Notes under the pieces: generated by a model | The model's database searches: none | The model's input: only the letters and a program-made list of their open reading frames with translations | Told to the model about the DNA's origin: nothing | Part shown: positions 8,213-17,116 of the stretch, piece by piece | How positions within the stretch are numbered: position 1 is the first letter of the stretch | How the letters are laid out: each line of letters begins with the position of its first letter | Position numbers and translations under genes: made by a program | Assembly (NCBI GenBank): GCA_023231445.1 | Contig: JALNVF010000002.1 | Span: 1 to 64,000, forward strand | Direction: 5' to 3' | Source: Treponema sp. | Lineage (GTDB): Bacteria; Spirochaetota; Spirochaetia; Treponematales; Treponemataceae | DNA length: 64,000 bases

Positions 8213-10645
8213 ATGTATTCAGTAAACCGCGTTTTTTCCCGATTCCTGCTTCTTACTGCTTTTTTATTTTTTGTCTGTCTGCCGCTTGCCGCTCAGGACA
8301 GTACAACAGAAGATCCGAACTGGTTCTGGGGAAAGACAATTTCAGAAATATCATTTGAAGGGTTGAAGAACGTTAAAAAATCCGAACTAACCGGTATTAC
8401 GAGTGCATTTATCGGAAAACAATTTACCGAGGACGAATACAACAATCTTGTTGACCGTCTTTATGGGCTTGATATGTTTACTGACATTACTCCGTATGCA
8501 AAGCATGATCCAAAAACTGCGGATGAAATTCTGCTTGTATTCAAGGTAAAAGAACGACCTGTCATCAAGGCAATAAATTTTGAAGGCAATAAAAAAATCC
8601 GGAACGGCGAACTGCGTGAAAGTGTGACCATAAAGACGGACGACATTTATCTCGAGAGCAAGGTTCTGCTTGATGAACGTGCTCTGCGTGATGTGTATTT
8701 GAAGAAAGGATATACAGATGCAAAAATAACTCACAAAACGGAAGAAACTGCTCAGGGTATAAAACTTACATTTGTTGTTGATGAAGGTGCAAATACTGTC
8801 ATAACTTCAATCCGTTTCAGCGGAAATACTGTTGTTTCCGAGCGTACTCTTAAAAGTAAGATTTCTCTCAAGGAAGCCGGCTTTATGAAGGACGGTGCCT
8901 TTCAGAAATCTTCTCTCGAAGCAGATAAGCAGACAATCATAACCTATTATCAGGATCGTGGATATGCCGATGCTAAAGTTGTCGACGTTATGCAGACTAC
9001 TAATCTCAATGAGAAAAAGAACAGAAATGAACTTACACTCACGTTTGTTATTCAGGAAGGTGCTCAGTATACATACACCGGTACTACGATCAAAGGAAAT
9101 GAAATATTCAAAGCTGATAAACTTATTTCATATATAAAACTAAAGGAAGGGGCTGTCTATAATCAGACGAAATATCAGGAAGGAATGCAGGGAATTACAA
9201 GTTTGTATGCAGAAAACGGTTATATGTCAAACCAGTATATTCCTGAAGTTAAAAAAGATGCAGAACGAAAGACGATTTCTTTTGCTCTTACGATAATTGA
9301 ACGTTCACGCAGTCATATTGAGAATATTATTATAAAAGGAAATACGAAAACTAAGGATTATGTGATTCGTCGTGAAATCCCACTCGAACCAGGCGATGTG
9401 TTTTCGCGTGATAAAGTAATGTCCGGATTGCGTAATTTGTATAATCTTCAGTATTTTTCAAGCGTTGTTCCCGAACCTGTTGCCGGGTCCGAATCGGGAC
9501 TAGTCGATCTTGTGATTACGGTAGAGGAACAATCGACGACATCTCTTGAATTCGGAATGACGTTTTCCGGTGTATCAAGTCCTGATGAATTTCCTGTATC
9601 TCTTTTTGCAAAATGGCAGAATTCGAACTTGAAAGGTGAGGGGAAAACTGTTTCTGCTAGTACCACGATTTCAAGTACGGATCAATCCGTAAGCGGATCG
9701 TACGGACAAAACTGGCTGTTTGATCTGCCTGTAGGTATAAGTGAGTCACTTTCCGTTTCACACTCAAAGGATTCTGCATTACGTAACGTATGGCTGCCTG
9801 ACGGGGTTCTTGATAATGATTCATATTACATGCAGTATGAAAATTATTCGGTTACTCTCAGCTCTTCTCTTGGCAGACGATGGACTCCGAATTTTGCTAT
9901 TCTTTCACTGAGTGGCGGTGTTTCCTCAACTTTAAGCAACAATGTTTACGACGAGTCACTGTATACTCCGCTCGATTCAAGCGTGAATCAGACTGTAAAC
10001 AGATTCGGGCTTAACAATTCACTCTGGACCAGCTTTTCTATGGATAATCGTGATATTAATTATGATCCATCAAAAGGGTGGTTTACGAGTCAGCGTATAG
10101 CGTGGTGCGGACTTATACCCGGCGTGGAAAAAGAGTTTTTCTTGAGAAGCGATACAAAACTTGAGTTATATGCTACATTATTCAATATTCCGTTCGGTGA
10201 TAAATGGTCTCTAAAAGGCGTACTTGCTGATTACACAGGCTTTACAACTATATTTCCGGTTCCAGGGTCTTTGCTCGGCGATTCAAATAAGGTATACATT
10301 GACGGTATGTTCAATGCCCGCGGATGGACAAGCATTTACAATTCGACGCGCGGAAAAGCGATGCTCAGCAACAGACTTGAATTTCGTGTTCCTCTCGTAC
10401 CGAATGTCTTAGGGGTGGACGCATTTCTGGATGCTGCGGCTGTTAAGAGTGAGGTTTCTTCGATGTTCAGCAGTTTGTCTCTGAGTGATTTTTATTACAG
10501 TACGGGACCGGGAATCAGATTTCTTCTCCCTCAGTTTCCGCTGCATTTGTTGTTTGCAAACACGTTTAAGTACGACAAAACTGACGGATTCTACTGGGTT
10601 AACAGCTGGCAGTTTGTTCTATCATTCAATATTACTAATAAATAG
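8213..10645 (+). CDS. bamA: Outer-membrane protein assembly factor BamA (Tp92 family)
   Basis: The central pore of the beta-barrel assembly machine; it inserts outer-membrane proteins. It has 810 residues: a signal peptide ending near CLPLAAQD, about five POTRA domains (roughly residues 35-430, with recurring openings such as ISEISFEGLKNVKKSEL, VIKAINFEGNKKIRNGEL, ITSIRFSGNTVVSERTL and IENIIIKGNTKTKDYVI), then a 16-stranded barrel domain. The conserved barrel-loop RG motif is present as NARGWTS. The C-terminus SFNITNK carries a short tail after the last aromatic instead of ending on it. A good site, AGGAG, precedes the ATG. It belongs to the tamB-bamA-skp-mutS cluster. In T. pallidum the equivalent, TP0326, is a surface antigen. 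Confidence 0.95.
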   Translation: MYSVNRVFSRFLLLTAFLFFVCLPLAAQDSTTEDPNWFWGKTISEISFEGLKNVKKSELTGITSAFIGKQFTEDEYNNLVDRLYGLDMFTDITPYAKHDPKTADEILLVFKVKERPVIKAINFEGNKKIRNGELRESVTIKTDDIYLESKVLLDERALRDVYLKKGYTDAKITHKTEETAQGIKLTFVVDEGANTVITSIRFSGNTVVSERTLKSKISLKEAGFMKDGAFQKSSLEADKQTIITYYQDRGYADAKVVDVMQTTNLNEKKNRNELTLTFVIQEGAQYTYTGTTIKGNEIFKADKLISYIKLKEGAVYNQTKYQEGMQGITSLYAENGYMSNQYIPEVKKDAERKTISFALTIIERSRSHIENIIIKGNTKTKDYVIRREIPLEPGDVFSRDKVMSGLRNLYNLQYFSSVVPEPVAGSESGLVDLVITVEEQSTTSLEFGMTFSGVSSPDEFPVSLFAKWQNSNLKGEGKTVSASTTISSTDQSVSGSYGQNWLFDLPVGISESLSVSHSKDSALRNVWLPDGVLDNDSYYMQYENYSVTLSSSLGRRWTPNFAILSLSGGVSSTLSNNVYDESLYTPLDSSVNQTVNRFGLNNSLWTSFSMDNRDINYDPSKGWFTSQRIAWCGLIPGVEKEFFLRSDTKLELYATLFNIPFGDKWSLKGVLADYTGFTTIFPVPGSLLGDSNKVYIDGMFNARGWTSIYNSTRGKAMLSNRLEFRVPLVPNVLGVDAFLDAAAVKSEVSSMFSSLSLSDFYYSTGPGIRFLLPQFPLHLLFANTFKYDKTDGFYWVNSWQFVLSFNITNK

Positions 10646-10669
10646 TGTTTTGTAGGAAGGTTTGGAAAA

Positions 10670-11200
10670 ATGCATAAGACAGGTAAAATAATCAGTGTTG
10701 CAATTGCGGCTGCAATTTTTGCATGTGCCGCTGTTTCTGCTCAGCAGATAACTAAATTCGGTGTTGTTGATACGGCGAAAGTGTATAATGCATATTTTCG
10801 TAGTTCTTCAGCCGTCCGCAATTATGATAAGAAAAAGGCAGAATACCAGCAGGAAATAAATACCCGTACGCAGGAACTGCGTGATCTTCAGCAGAAAAAA
10901 CTTGATTATCAGGCTGCCGGAGATGATGCAAATGCTCTTCGGGTTGAAAGTGATATTACTAAAAAAACTGAATATTTAAATGAATATACAAACGCGAAGA
11001 ATGTGGAACTTGCTACTATGCAGAAGTCTCTGCAGAATTCGGATGAATTCTATAAAAAATTATACAGTGTACTTGCAAAGATTGCCGAATCCGGGGGGTA
11101 CAGTATGATATTGAGTCTGCAGCAGGATAATGCCATACTCTGGTACAGCAGCTCAGTTGATGTGACGGAACAGGTAATAACGGAACTTGGGAACAATTAG
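10670..11200 (+). CDS. skp: OmpH/Skp-family periplasmic chaperone
   Basis: Holds unfolded outer-membrane proteins in the periplasm and hands them to BamA. The 176-residue protein has a signal peptide (hydrophobic run AIAAAIFACAAVSA, cut before QQITKFGVV). The family's GVVDTAKVYNAYFRSS start follows, then a long charged coiled-coil arm (about residues 50-130, for example YDKKKAEYQQEINTRTQE) and a short beta end. Position immediately after bamA, with a 24-base gap and a GGAAGG/GGA site, supports the assignment. The stop lies four bases before the chosen mutS start. Confidence 0.9.
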   Translation: MHKTGKIISVAIAAAIFACAAVSAQQITKFGVVDTAKVYNAYFRSSSAVRNYDKKKAEYQQEINTRTQELRDLQQKKLDYQAAGDDANALRVESDITKKTEYLNEYTNAKNVELATMQKSLQNSDEFYKKLYSVLAKIAESGGYSMILSLQQDNAILWYSSSVDVTEQVITELGNN

Positions 11201-11204
11201 TATT

Positions 11205-13799
11205 ATGGAAACAGGTCCGGAAAAAACACCGTTGATGGTGCAATACGATTCAGTAAAAGCAAAGTATAAGAATGAGGTACTTTTTTTCCGGCTTGGAGAT
11301 TTTTATGAAATGTTCAATGAGGATGCGGTAGAAGTATCGCGTCTTCTTAATTTAACGCTTACACACCGGGCAAGCAGCCCGATGTGCGGTATTCCATACC
11401 ATGCGGCAAAAATTTATATTGCACGTTTGCTTCGTCTTGGAAAAAAAGTTGTCATCTGTGAGCAGGTTGGAGAGATTGCGCATGGAAAAGGTCTTACTGA
11501 ACGAAAAGTAGTAGAAGTTATTACTCCCGGTACGGCCGTCGAATCAGAATATCTTGAAGGTAGTATAAATAACTATCTTGCTGCTTTATCTGTTTCACAC
11601 GGTAAAACGGGATTTGCCTTTATTGATGTTACGACATCGTCTTTCAGTGCTACGTCATGGCCTGCATCCTGTATGGCGGAAGACTTCGCAAAGGAACTCG
11701 GGCGGTGTATGCCGCGTGAAATTCTTCTGCCCCAGTCGCTCAGGTCCAACGATAGTATACAGCGGGCGCTTGCGGAACTGCCTGATTTGTCGGTGTCATA
11801 CTATCCCGACTGGGATTTTTCTTCCGATGTTTCGTATAAACGGCTTACGTCTCAGTTTAAAACAGTAAATCTCCTGTCGTTCGGTCTTACAAAAGAATCT
11901 CCCGAAGTGCCGCCGGCAGGTTTTCTTCTTGATTATCTTGAGAAGACAACGAATACAGATGTTCCTCATGTAAGCGGTATAAAAATATATCAGGATAATC
12001 AGTTTCTTATCATAGACGATTCATCCCGGCGTAATCTTGAGATTGTGGCAAATCTTCGCGATGGAAGTGTTCAGTACAGTCTGCTGGAATGCGTAAATTA
12101 TACTAAGACCGCGATGGGGAACCGCATGATACGTTCATGGCTTCTGTATCCATTGACAGATTCTGCAAAAATACAGGCTCGACAGGAACATGTTGCACTC
12201 TTTGTAGAAAACAGGACACTGCTTGATAAGGTGCGGAATCAGCTTGAACCGGTGCTCGATATAGAGCGTCTTGCAGGACGTATAGCAATGGACCGGGCGC
12301 ATCCAAAAGATCTACAGGCCCTTCGTGCAAGTCTTGAAAGTTGCCTTTCGGTACGAAAATCCCTTGAACAGTATGATTTTTCGTCAATATCGTCAGAACC
12401 GGCTGAAAAAATAATCAATATTATAAAAAATGCGATTCTTGATGATCCTTCAACAAGTATTACTGACGGAGGAATCATAAAGGATGGCTGGTCGAAGGAT
12501 CTGGATCACTGGCGCGAAATACACAATAACTTTGGGAAAATTCTCAGCGAATACGAGACGGAAGAAAGAACAAAGACAGGCATAAGTTCTCTGAAAATTA
12601 AGTATACTAATGCGTCCGGATATTTTATCGAGATCAGTAGAGGAAAACTATCATCTGTTCCTTCTCATTTTATCATGCGCCGCGCACTTGTGAACGGCGA
12701 CAGATACACAACAGAAAAACTTCAGGAACTTGAGCATGAGTTGAATGAAGCAGGTACGAAGATTCTTGAGCTTGAACGCGATCTCTACGTGGAAATCCGC
12801 AGTCAGCTGCACGAATTTGTACCATATCTTATGCAGGCAGCTGGTGAGCTTGCATATACAGATGCTGCCGCATCTCTTGCAGAGGCTGCTATACTTCACA
12901 ATTGGGTGAGACCTGTTGTTGATACTGGCACTGAATTTGTGGTAAAAGAAGGACGGCATCCTGTTGTAGAATTTCATATGCCTACTGGAGAGTTTGTACC
13001 GAATGATCTTGAAATAAGTGCAGAAGACAGCGATAAACCTTCTTTTGCACTTATAACAGGTCCGAATATGGCGGGAAAATCTACTTACCTCAGGCAGAAT
13101 GCTCTTATTGCTCTGCTCGCTCAGACAGGTTCATTTGTTCCAGCTCAATCTGCAAGACTTGGAATAGTTGACCGTATATTCTGTCGTGTCGGTGCAAGCG
13201 ACAATCTTGCACGCGGTGAGTCAACGTTTCTTGTCGAGATGACAGAAACTGCAAATATTCTGCGTTCTGCGACCGGAAAATCTCTTGTCATTATGGACGA
13301 GGTAGGACGAGGAACATCGACAGAAGACGGTCTTGCTATTGCATGGGCTGTCTCTGAATATCTGCTTGATGTGATAAAATGCAAGACTCTTTTTGCAACG
13401 CACTACCATGAACTTACACGGATGGAACACTCGTCACTGAAAAAGCTTTGTATGGATGTGACTGAACAGAATGGCACTGTAGTCTTTCTGCGTAAGATAA
13501 AGGAAGGGGCAGCAGAAGATTCGTACGGTATACATGTTGCCCGTCTTGCAGGCGTTCCTCAGCAGGTCACAGATCGTGCGGATGTGATTCTTGCTCACAT
13601 CCAGGCAGTAGCCTCTGACCGTCCTGTTCTTGAGTCTGTTCCGGTTCCGCCGCAGCAGACTGTTATGCAGTCTCCCGGATTATTCAGTGACGAAGAAATA
13701 GTTCTTGATGAAATTCTTTCATCAGATCCCGATTCAATGACGCCACTTGCAGCCCTTCAGACAATTGCACGCTGGAAAAAAACGTTGTCCGGCCGGTAA
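11205..13799 (+). CDS. mutS: DNA mismatch repair protein MutS
   Basis: Recognises mismatches and starts methyl-independent mismatch repair. I chose ATG 11205 (METGPEKTPLM), which gives 864 residues. An in-frame TTG at 11187 would add six residues and overlap skp. Domain I carries the mismatch-wedging Phe-X-Glu in FFRLGDFYEMF (about residue 30). The ATPase has Walker A GPNMAGKST, the Walker B region VIMDEVGRGTSTEDG, the ATHYHEL motif, and a helix-turn-helix dimer region near the end. It ends with a PIP-like GLFSDEE stretch that is probably a short beta-clamp contact, though I am unsure of this. No strong Shine-Dalgarno site is seen, so translation may be coupled to skp. Confidence 0.96.
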   Translation: METGPEKTPLMVQYDSVKAKYKNEVLFFRLGDFYEMFNEDAVEVSRLLNLTLTHRASSPMCGIPYHAAKIYIARLLRLGKKVVICEQVGEIAHGKGLTERKVVEVITPGTAVESEYLEGSINNYLAALSVSHGKTGFAFIDVTTSSFSATSWPASCMAEDFAKELGRCMPREILLPQSLRSNDSIQRALAELPDLSVSYYPDWDFSSDVSYKRLTSQFKTVNLLSFGLTKESPEVPPAGFLLDYLEKTTNTDVPHVSGIKIYQDNQFLIIDDSSRRNLEIVANLRDGSVQYSLLECVNYTKTAMGNRMIRSWLLYPLTDSAKIQARQEHVALFVENRTLLDKVRNQLEPVLDIERLAGRIAMDRAHPKDLQALRASLESCLSVRKSLEQYDFSSISSEPAEKIINIIKNAILDDPSTSITDGGIIKDGWSKDLDHWREIHNNFGKILSEYETEERTKTGISSLKIKYTNASGYFIEISRGKLSSVPSHFIMRRALVNGDRYTTEKLQELEHELNEAGTKILELERDLYVEIRSQLHEFVPYLMQAAGELAYTDAAASLAEAAILHNWVRPVVDTGTEFVVKEGRHPVVEFHMPTGEFVPNDLEISAEDSDKPSFALITGPNMAGKSTYLRQNALIALLAQTGSFVPAQSARLGIVDRIFCRVGASDNLARGESTFLVEMTETANILRSATGKSLVIMDEVGRGTSTEDGLAIAWAVSEYLLDVIKCKTLFATHYHELTRMEHSSLKKLCMDVTEQNGTVVFLRKIKEGAAEDSYGIHVARLAGVPQQVTDRADVILAHIQAVASDRPVLESVPVPPQQTVMQSPGLFSDEEIVLDEILSSDPDSMTPLAALQTIARWKKTLSGR

Positions 13800-13818
13800 A
13801 ATAAAGACAAAACACTGC

Positions 13819-13847
13819 ATGAAAAAGTGAGTAACAAGCGATATAGT
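13819..13847 (+). promoter_or_regulatory. Weak candidate promoter of comF
   Basis: ATGAAA (13819..13824), 17 bases, TATAGT (13842..13847), then GTG only five bases later. The -10 is good and the -35 matches four of six positions. No Shine-Dalgarno site is visible. It resembles the leaderless arrangement seen elsewhere in this window, but it is the weaker example. Confidence 0.3.
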
Positions 13848-13852
13848 ATTAT

Positions 13853-14623
13853 GTGAGACACTTTTTCTTTGAATGCAGACAGTGTATTCTCCTTCTGTTG
13901 CGGGAACTTATTACGTTTTTTGCGGGAGGTGGAGAGTGTGCTGTTTGTGGAGCACGGTGCGGCGCGATTCCTGTATGCAGAACGTGCAGAACGACATATT
14001 TTACGCCGGTTCTGTCTGCGGATAAACGATGTCAAGTCTGCGGAAAAGAATTGATATCCGAACGTGGATTGTGTATGCAGTGTCGTACTGAAAAACTGCT
14101 TACGCATACCGATTTTGTACTTCCGTTGTATTCATACCGATTATGGAACAGCGTACTTTTGTTCCGCTGGAAAATTGATGGAGAGCGGACATTATCGCCT
14201 TTTTTTGCGGATAGGTTTGCATCGGCTCTTGCGGCGCTTCCCCGGCAGCTGGTTATAGTTCCTGTGCCGCCGCGTCCGGGAAAAATACGGAAAAACGGCT
14301 GGGATCAGATTGATGAAATCTGTATGTTTCTTGAGTTGCACTGGAAATACCGCGTATGCCGCATATTGGAACGAAAAACGACGGAAGAGCAGAAAACGCT
14401 TGATCGTACCGAAAGATTAAAGACAATAGGCCGCGCATATTCATTAAAAACCGGCAGAAGGTTAAAAGAAGGATTGAGACGTACAGACGGATTACTACCG
14501 CAGAATGTATGTCTTATCGATGATGTGATGACAACAGGTGCAACAATAGAGAGTTGCTCGGCGGTTTTAAAGACTGCCGGAGTAAGGAAGGTGTATGCAG
14601 TAACATTGTTTATCGTTGATTAG
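13853..14623 (+). CDS. comF: ComF-family phosphoribosyltransferase-like protein
   Basis: ComF proteins are needed for uptake of transforming DNA in competent bacteria. In non-competent species their role is unclear. The 256-residue protein has an N-terminal double zinc ribbon (ECAVCGARCG, VCRTC, CQVCGKEL, LCMQC). A type I PRTase domain follows with VPVPPRPGKIRKNGWDQ and the PRPP loop VCLIDDVMTTGATIES. The start is GTG 13853. The ATG two bases earlier runs straight into TGA. No other competence genes are in the window. It follows mutS by 53 bases. Confidence 0.85.
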   Translation: MRHFFFECRQCILLLLRELITFFAGGGECAVCGARCGAIPVCRTCRTTYFTPVLSADKRCQVCGKELISERGLCMQCRTEKLLTHTDFVLPLYSYRLWNSVLLFRWKIDGERTLSPFFADRFASALAALPRQLVIVPVPPRPGKIRKNGWDQIDEICMFLELHWKYRVCRILERKTTEEQKTLDRTERLKTIGRAYSLKTGRRLKEGLRRTDGLLPQNVCLIDDVMTTGATIESCSAVLKTAGVRKVYAVTLFIVD

Positions 14624-14637
14624 ATGTATTCGTATTC

Positions 14638-14666
14638 TTGCAAAACGTTCGAATAAGGTGTATCCT
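14638..14666 (+). promoter_or_regulatory. Candidate sigma-70 promoter of cheW
   Basis: TTGCAA (14638..14643), 17 bases, TATCCT (14661..14666). It would give a leader of about 30 bases ending in an AGGAAG ribosome site before the cheW ATG, an ordinary arrangement. Confidence 0.45.
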
Positions 14667-14704
14667 TTAAGAGATAAAGTGTTTTTTTTAAGAGGAAGAG
14701 TAAT

Positions 14705-15184
14705 ATGGCTTCAGAAGATTCACAGTTTCAGCTTGTCACATTCCAACTCGGCGATGAGTTATACGGTGTCGATATTATGGATGTAAAGGAAATCGTAAAA
14801 ATACAGGATGTCCGTCCGATACCTAATGCACCGTACTATGTCGAAGGAATTATAAATCTCCGTGGAGAAATTATTCCGATTATTGATTTGCATAAGCGGT
14901 TCAGACTTAAGGCGCTTGCAAAAATAAATGATTATGATGATTTCGAGGGCGGTTTTATTATTTTAAGTATTGAGGATAATAAAATTGGTATTATCATAGA
15001 TCGTGTTGCCCGTGTTGTTCCTGTGAAATTAAGCGAAGTTAAACAACCTCCTCAGATGTTAAGTGGTATAGGAACTGAATATATACAGGGCGTTATCCGT
15101 TCAGAAAGCGGATATCTTATCATGCTCAATATACGAAAACTATTCAACCCGAAAGAGCTTCAGAAAATTATTGATATACAATAG
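14705..15184 (+). CDS. cheW: Chemotaxis coupling protein CheW
   Basis: Scaffold linking chemoreceptors to the kinase CheA at the cell pole. It has 159 residues, a single CheW domain: QLVTFQLGDELYGVDIMDVKEI, then IPNAPYYVEGIINLRGEIIPIIDL (receptor/CheA-binding surface), then IIIDRVARVVPV. It stands apart from cheA, cheX and cheY, as a second CheW does in other treponemes. The next gene starts six bases after its stop. This makes the adjacent DegT-like protein part of the same transcript, without an obvious functional reason. An AGGAAG site precedes the ATG. Confidence 0.95.
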   Translation: MASEDSQFQLVTFQLGDELYGVDIMDVKEIVKIQDVRPIPNAPYYVEGIINLRGEIIPIIDLHKRFRLKALAKINDYDDFEGGFIILSIEDNKIGIIIDRVARVVPVKLSEVKQPPQMLSGIGTEYIQGVIRSESGYLIMLNIRKLFNPKELQKIIDIQ

Positions 15185-15190
15185 GTAGAA

Positions 15191-16246
15191 ATGATCCGTT
15201 CATACAGTACAACTATCAGACGTAAAGAGATGGATGCGGTGCTTACCTGCATGGTGGACGAAAAAATAGGTCCCGGTGAGCTTAACATACGTCTTATACA
15301 ATCGGTAAAAGATTTTTTTAAATGTGACGGGGCGGTTGCATTCCGCAGCCCTGCGATTGCGCTCAAATATGTGCTTAAGGCACTTGATTCGCCTGTCGGC
15401 AGTTGTGTTATGCTTTCAGCCCTTGCTCCTTCATGGCAGATTGTTGCGCTTGAGGATCTTGGTTATGTACCCCTTGTACTTGATGTCGATGAAACTACAG
15501 GACTTGTTACGCCTGATATAGTTTCCGAAGGTATAAAAACCGGTGGTCGTTTTCTGCTTCTGCATGAAACGCAGGGAATTATGCCGGATATGGATGCATT
15601 GACGGCTCTTGGCATCCCTGTTATCGAGGATATTTCGCAGAGCGCGGGTGCAGTCATTCCTGCCACAGATGAGAATGGAAATCCTGTTGAAGGCCGTCGT
15701 GCCGGTTCATTCGGCGTGTTTACTATTCTTGGCCTTGAGGAACACGATGTTATAACAGCGGGCGGCGGAGCCGTCCTTATGGCACCCGGAAGACGAGAAT
15801 GGATTCCTCTTAAAAAATTTACAGATTCTGCTCCTTTGACGGAACTTCTTCCGGATTTGAACAGTGCACTTGCATGGGTTGAGCTGCGTGAATTTCCAAA
15901 AAATGAAATTGTGCGCAGGGAAATTTTTACATTGTTCCAACGGTCGTGTATGGCAGGACGGCATAAGCTCTTTGTCCGCGACATGGAAGGGGCATCGACT
16001 ATGTGTTCGTTCCCTGTAGTTCTTTCAAGTTCTTATAAAGAAGTGAAACAGTATACCGACCGTAAGGACGTTGAAATCAGACCTGCATATGAGAATTCTG
16101 TTATAGCACTCCGTGACGAACAACTTTCCGCCTCATGTATACATGCAAAATCGCTTTATCTAAGGTGTGTGTTGTTTCCGCTGTATCCGCGTCTAACGCA
16201 TTCCGAGACAGCAAAAATTGTGAAAGTTCTTGGAACACTGCCTTGA
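15191..16246 (+). CDS. DegT/DnrJ/EryC1-fold protein lacking the PLP lysine (SpsC-like)
   Basis: A 351-residue protein with the fold of sugar aminotransferases: IVALEDLGYVPLVLDVDETTG, VIEDISQSAGAVI (matching the usual VIEDAAQ-AxGA) and a glycine-rich GGGAVLMAP. In the family the cofactor lysine sits in a stretch like FSFYPTKxLGAxGDGG. Here the equivalent reads FTILGLEEHDVITAGGG, with no lysine. Unless another lysine takes over, it should not form the PLP Schiff base, and may be a binding or regulatory protein. It is somewhat shorter than the active family member at 35155..36390, which keeps its lysine. It lies between cheW and nadK, the position of the T. pallidum gene annotated as a spore-coat polysaccharide protein (from memory). 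Confidence 0.75.
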   Translation: MIRSYSTTIRRKEMDAVLTCMVDEKIGPGELNIRLIQSVKDFFKCDGAVAFRSPAIALKYVLKALDSPVGSCVMLSALAPSWQIVALEDLGYVPLVLDVDETTGLVTPDIVSEGIKTGGRFLLLHETQGIMPDMDALTALGIPVIEDISQSAGAVIPATDENGNPVEGRRAGSFGVFTILGLEEHDVITAGGGAVLMAPGRREWIPLKKFTDSAPLTELLPDLNSALAWVELREFPKNEIVRREIFTLFQRSCMAGRHKLFVRDMEGASTMCSFPVVLSSSYKEVKQYTDRKDVEIRPAYENSVIALRDEQLSASCIHAKSLYLRCVLFPLYPRLTHSETAKIVKVLGTLP

Positions 16247-16258
16247 CGAGAGGTGCTG

Positions 16259-17116
16259 ATGAAAAAATGTCTCATCGTCATAAATACTCATAAAGAAGAG
16301 TCAAAATTTCTCGGAACTGAAATAGCACACTGGCTGCGTCAGAAAGAAATAGAGTCCTCGTTTTATCAGTTCAATGGTTTCAGTACGGAAAATCCGTTCG
16401 GCGGGTGTGATTTTGTTGTGACACTCGGTGGGGACGGTACCGTTCTTTTTGCTGCCCGCGGATGTGCTTCTCTTGGTATACCGGTGTTTCCTGTGAATCT
16501 TGGAGAATTCGGTTTCATAGCAAGTATTCAAAAAACTGAATGGAAAGTTCATCTTGAACGCTTCCTTGATGGAACTGCCTATATTGGTAAACGGAATATG
16601 GTTCAAGCTGCTCTCGTACGGGGCAAGTCTGCGGCCTTTTCGACTGTTGCGTTGAACGATATTGTCGTCAGTGCAAAAACTGCTGCTCGTACTATTTCTC
16701 TTGATATTTCATATAACTGTGCTCCGCTCGGAGTGTTTAAAGCAGACGGTATAATAGTAAGCACTGCGACAGGTTCTACTGCATATTCGGCTTCTGCCGG
16801 TGGACCTATAATTGATCCTGAACTTGATGCGCTTGTGCTGACACCAATCAATTCATTTTCACTTTCCAGTCGCCCGCTTGTACTCAGCCCGAACGGTGAA
16901 ATCGGAATTACGGTACTGCCTTCCCGTATCAGAGATATTATTATTACAGTAGACGGGCAGGAACCGGTAAATCTACAGGTCGGGGACTGTATAAAAATAA
17001 GAAAAACAACGGATAAGGTAAAGCTTATAGACTGCACAACAGAAAAATTCTATGATGCACTTCGTTCAAAGCTTAACTGGTCGGGAGGTCCCCATGCTGG
17101 AAGATCTGACAATTAA
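16259..17116 (+). CDS. nadK: NAD kinase
   Basis: Makes NADP from NAD and ATP (or polyphosphate). ATG 16259 is preferred over an in-frame GTG at 16253, because AGAGG lies five bases upstream of the ATG; this gives 285 residues. Motifs: the catalytic GGDGTVLFAARG, NLGEFGFIA, NDIVVS, and STATGSTAYSASAGGPI. The 3' end overlaps recN by 23 bases, so the two genes are translationally linked. It is part of the cheW-to-lysM run. Confidence 0.95.
   Translation: MKKCLIVINTHKEESKFLGTEIAHWLRQKEIESSFYQFNGFSTENPFGGCDFVVTLGGDGTVLFAARGCASLGIPVFPVNLGEFGFIASIQKTEWKVHLERFLDGTAYIGKRNMVQAALVRGKSAAFSTVALNDIVVSAKTAARTISLDISYNCAPLGVFKADGIIVSTATGSTAYSASAGGPIIDPELDALVLTPINSFSLSSRPLVLSPNGEIGITVLPSRIRDIIITVDGQEPVNLQVGDCIKIRKTTDKVKLIDCTTEKFYDALRSKLNWSGGPHAGRSDN

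Noticed and set aside
11187..11204. TTG start giving MutS six extra residues
   Set aside because: Homologues begin close to METGPEKTPLM, and the extension would overlap skp with no ribosome site.
15463..15984. A 173-codon minus-strand frame
   Set aside because: Antisense to the DegT-fold gene. The plus-strand gene has clear family motifs.
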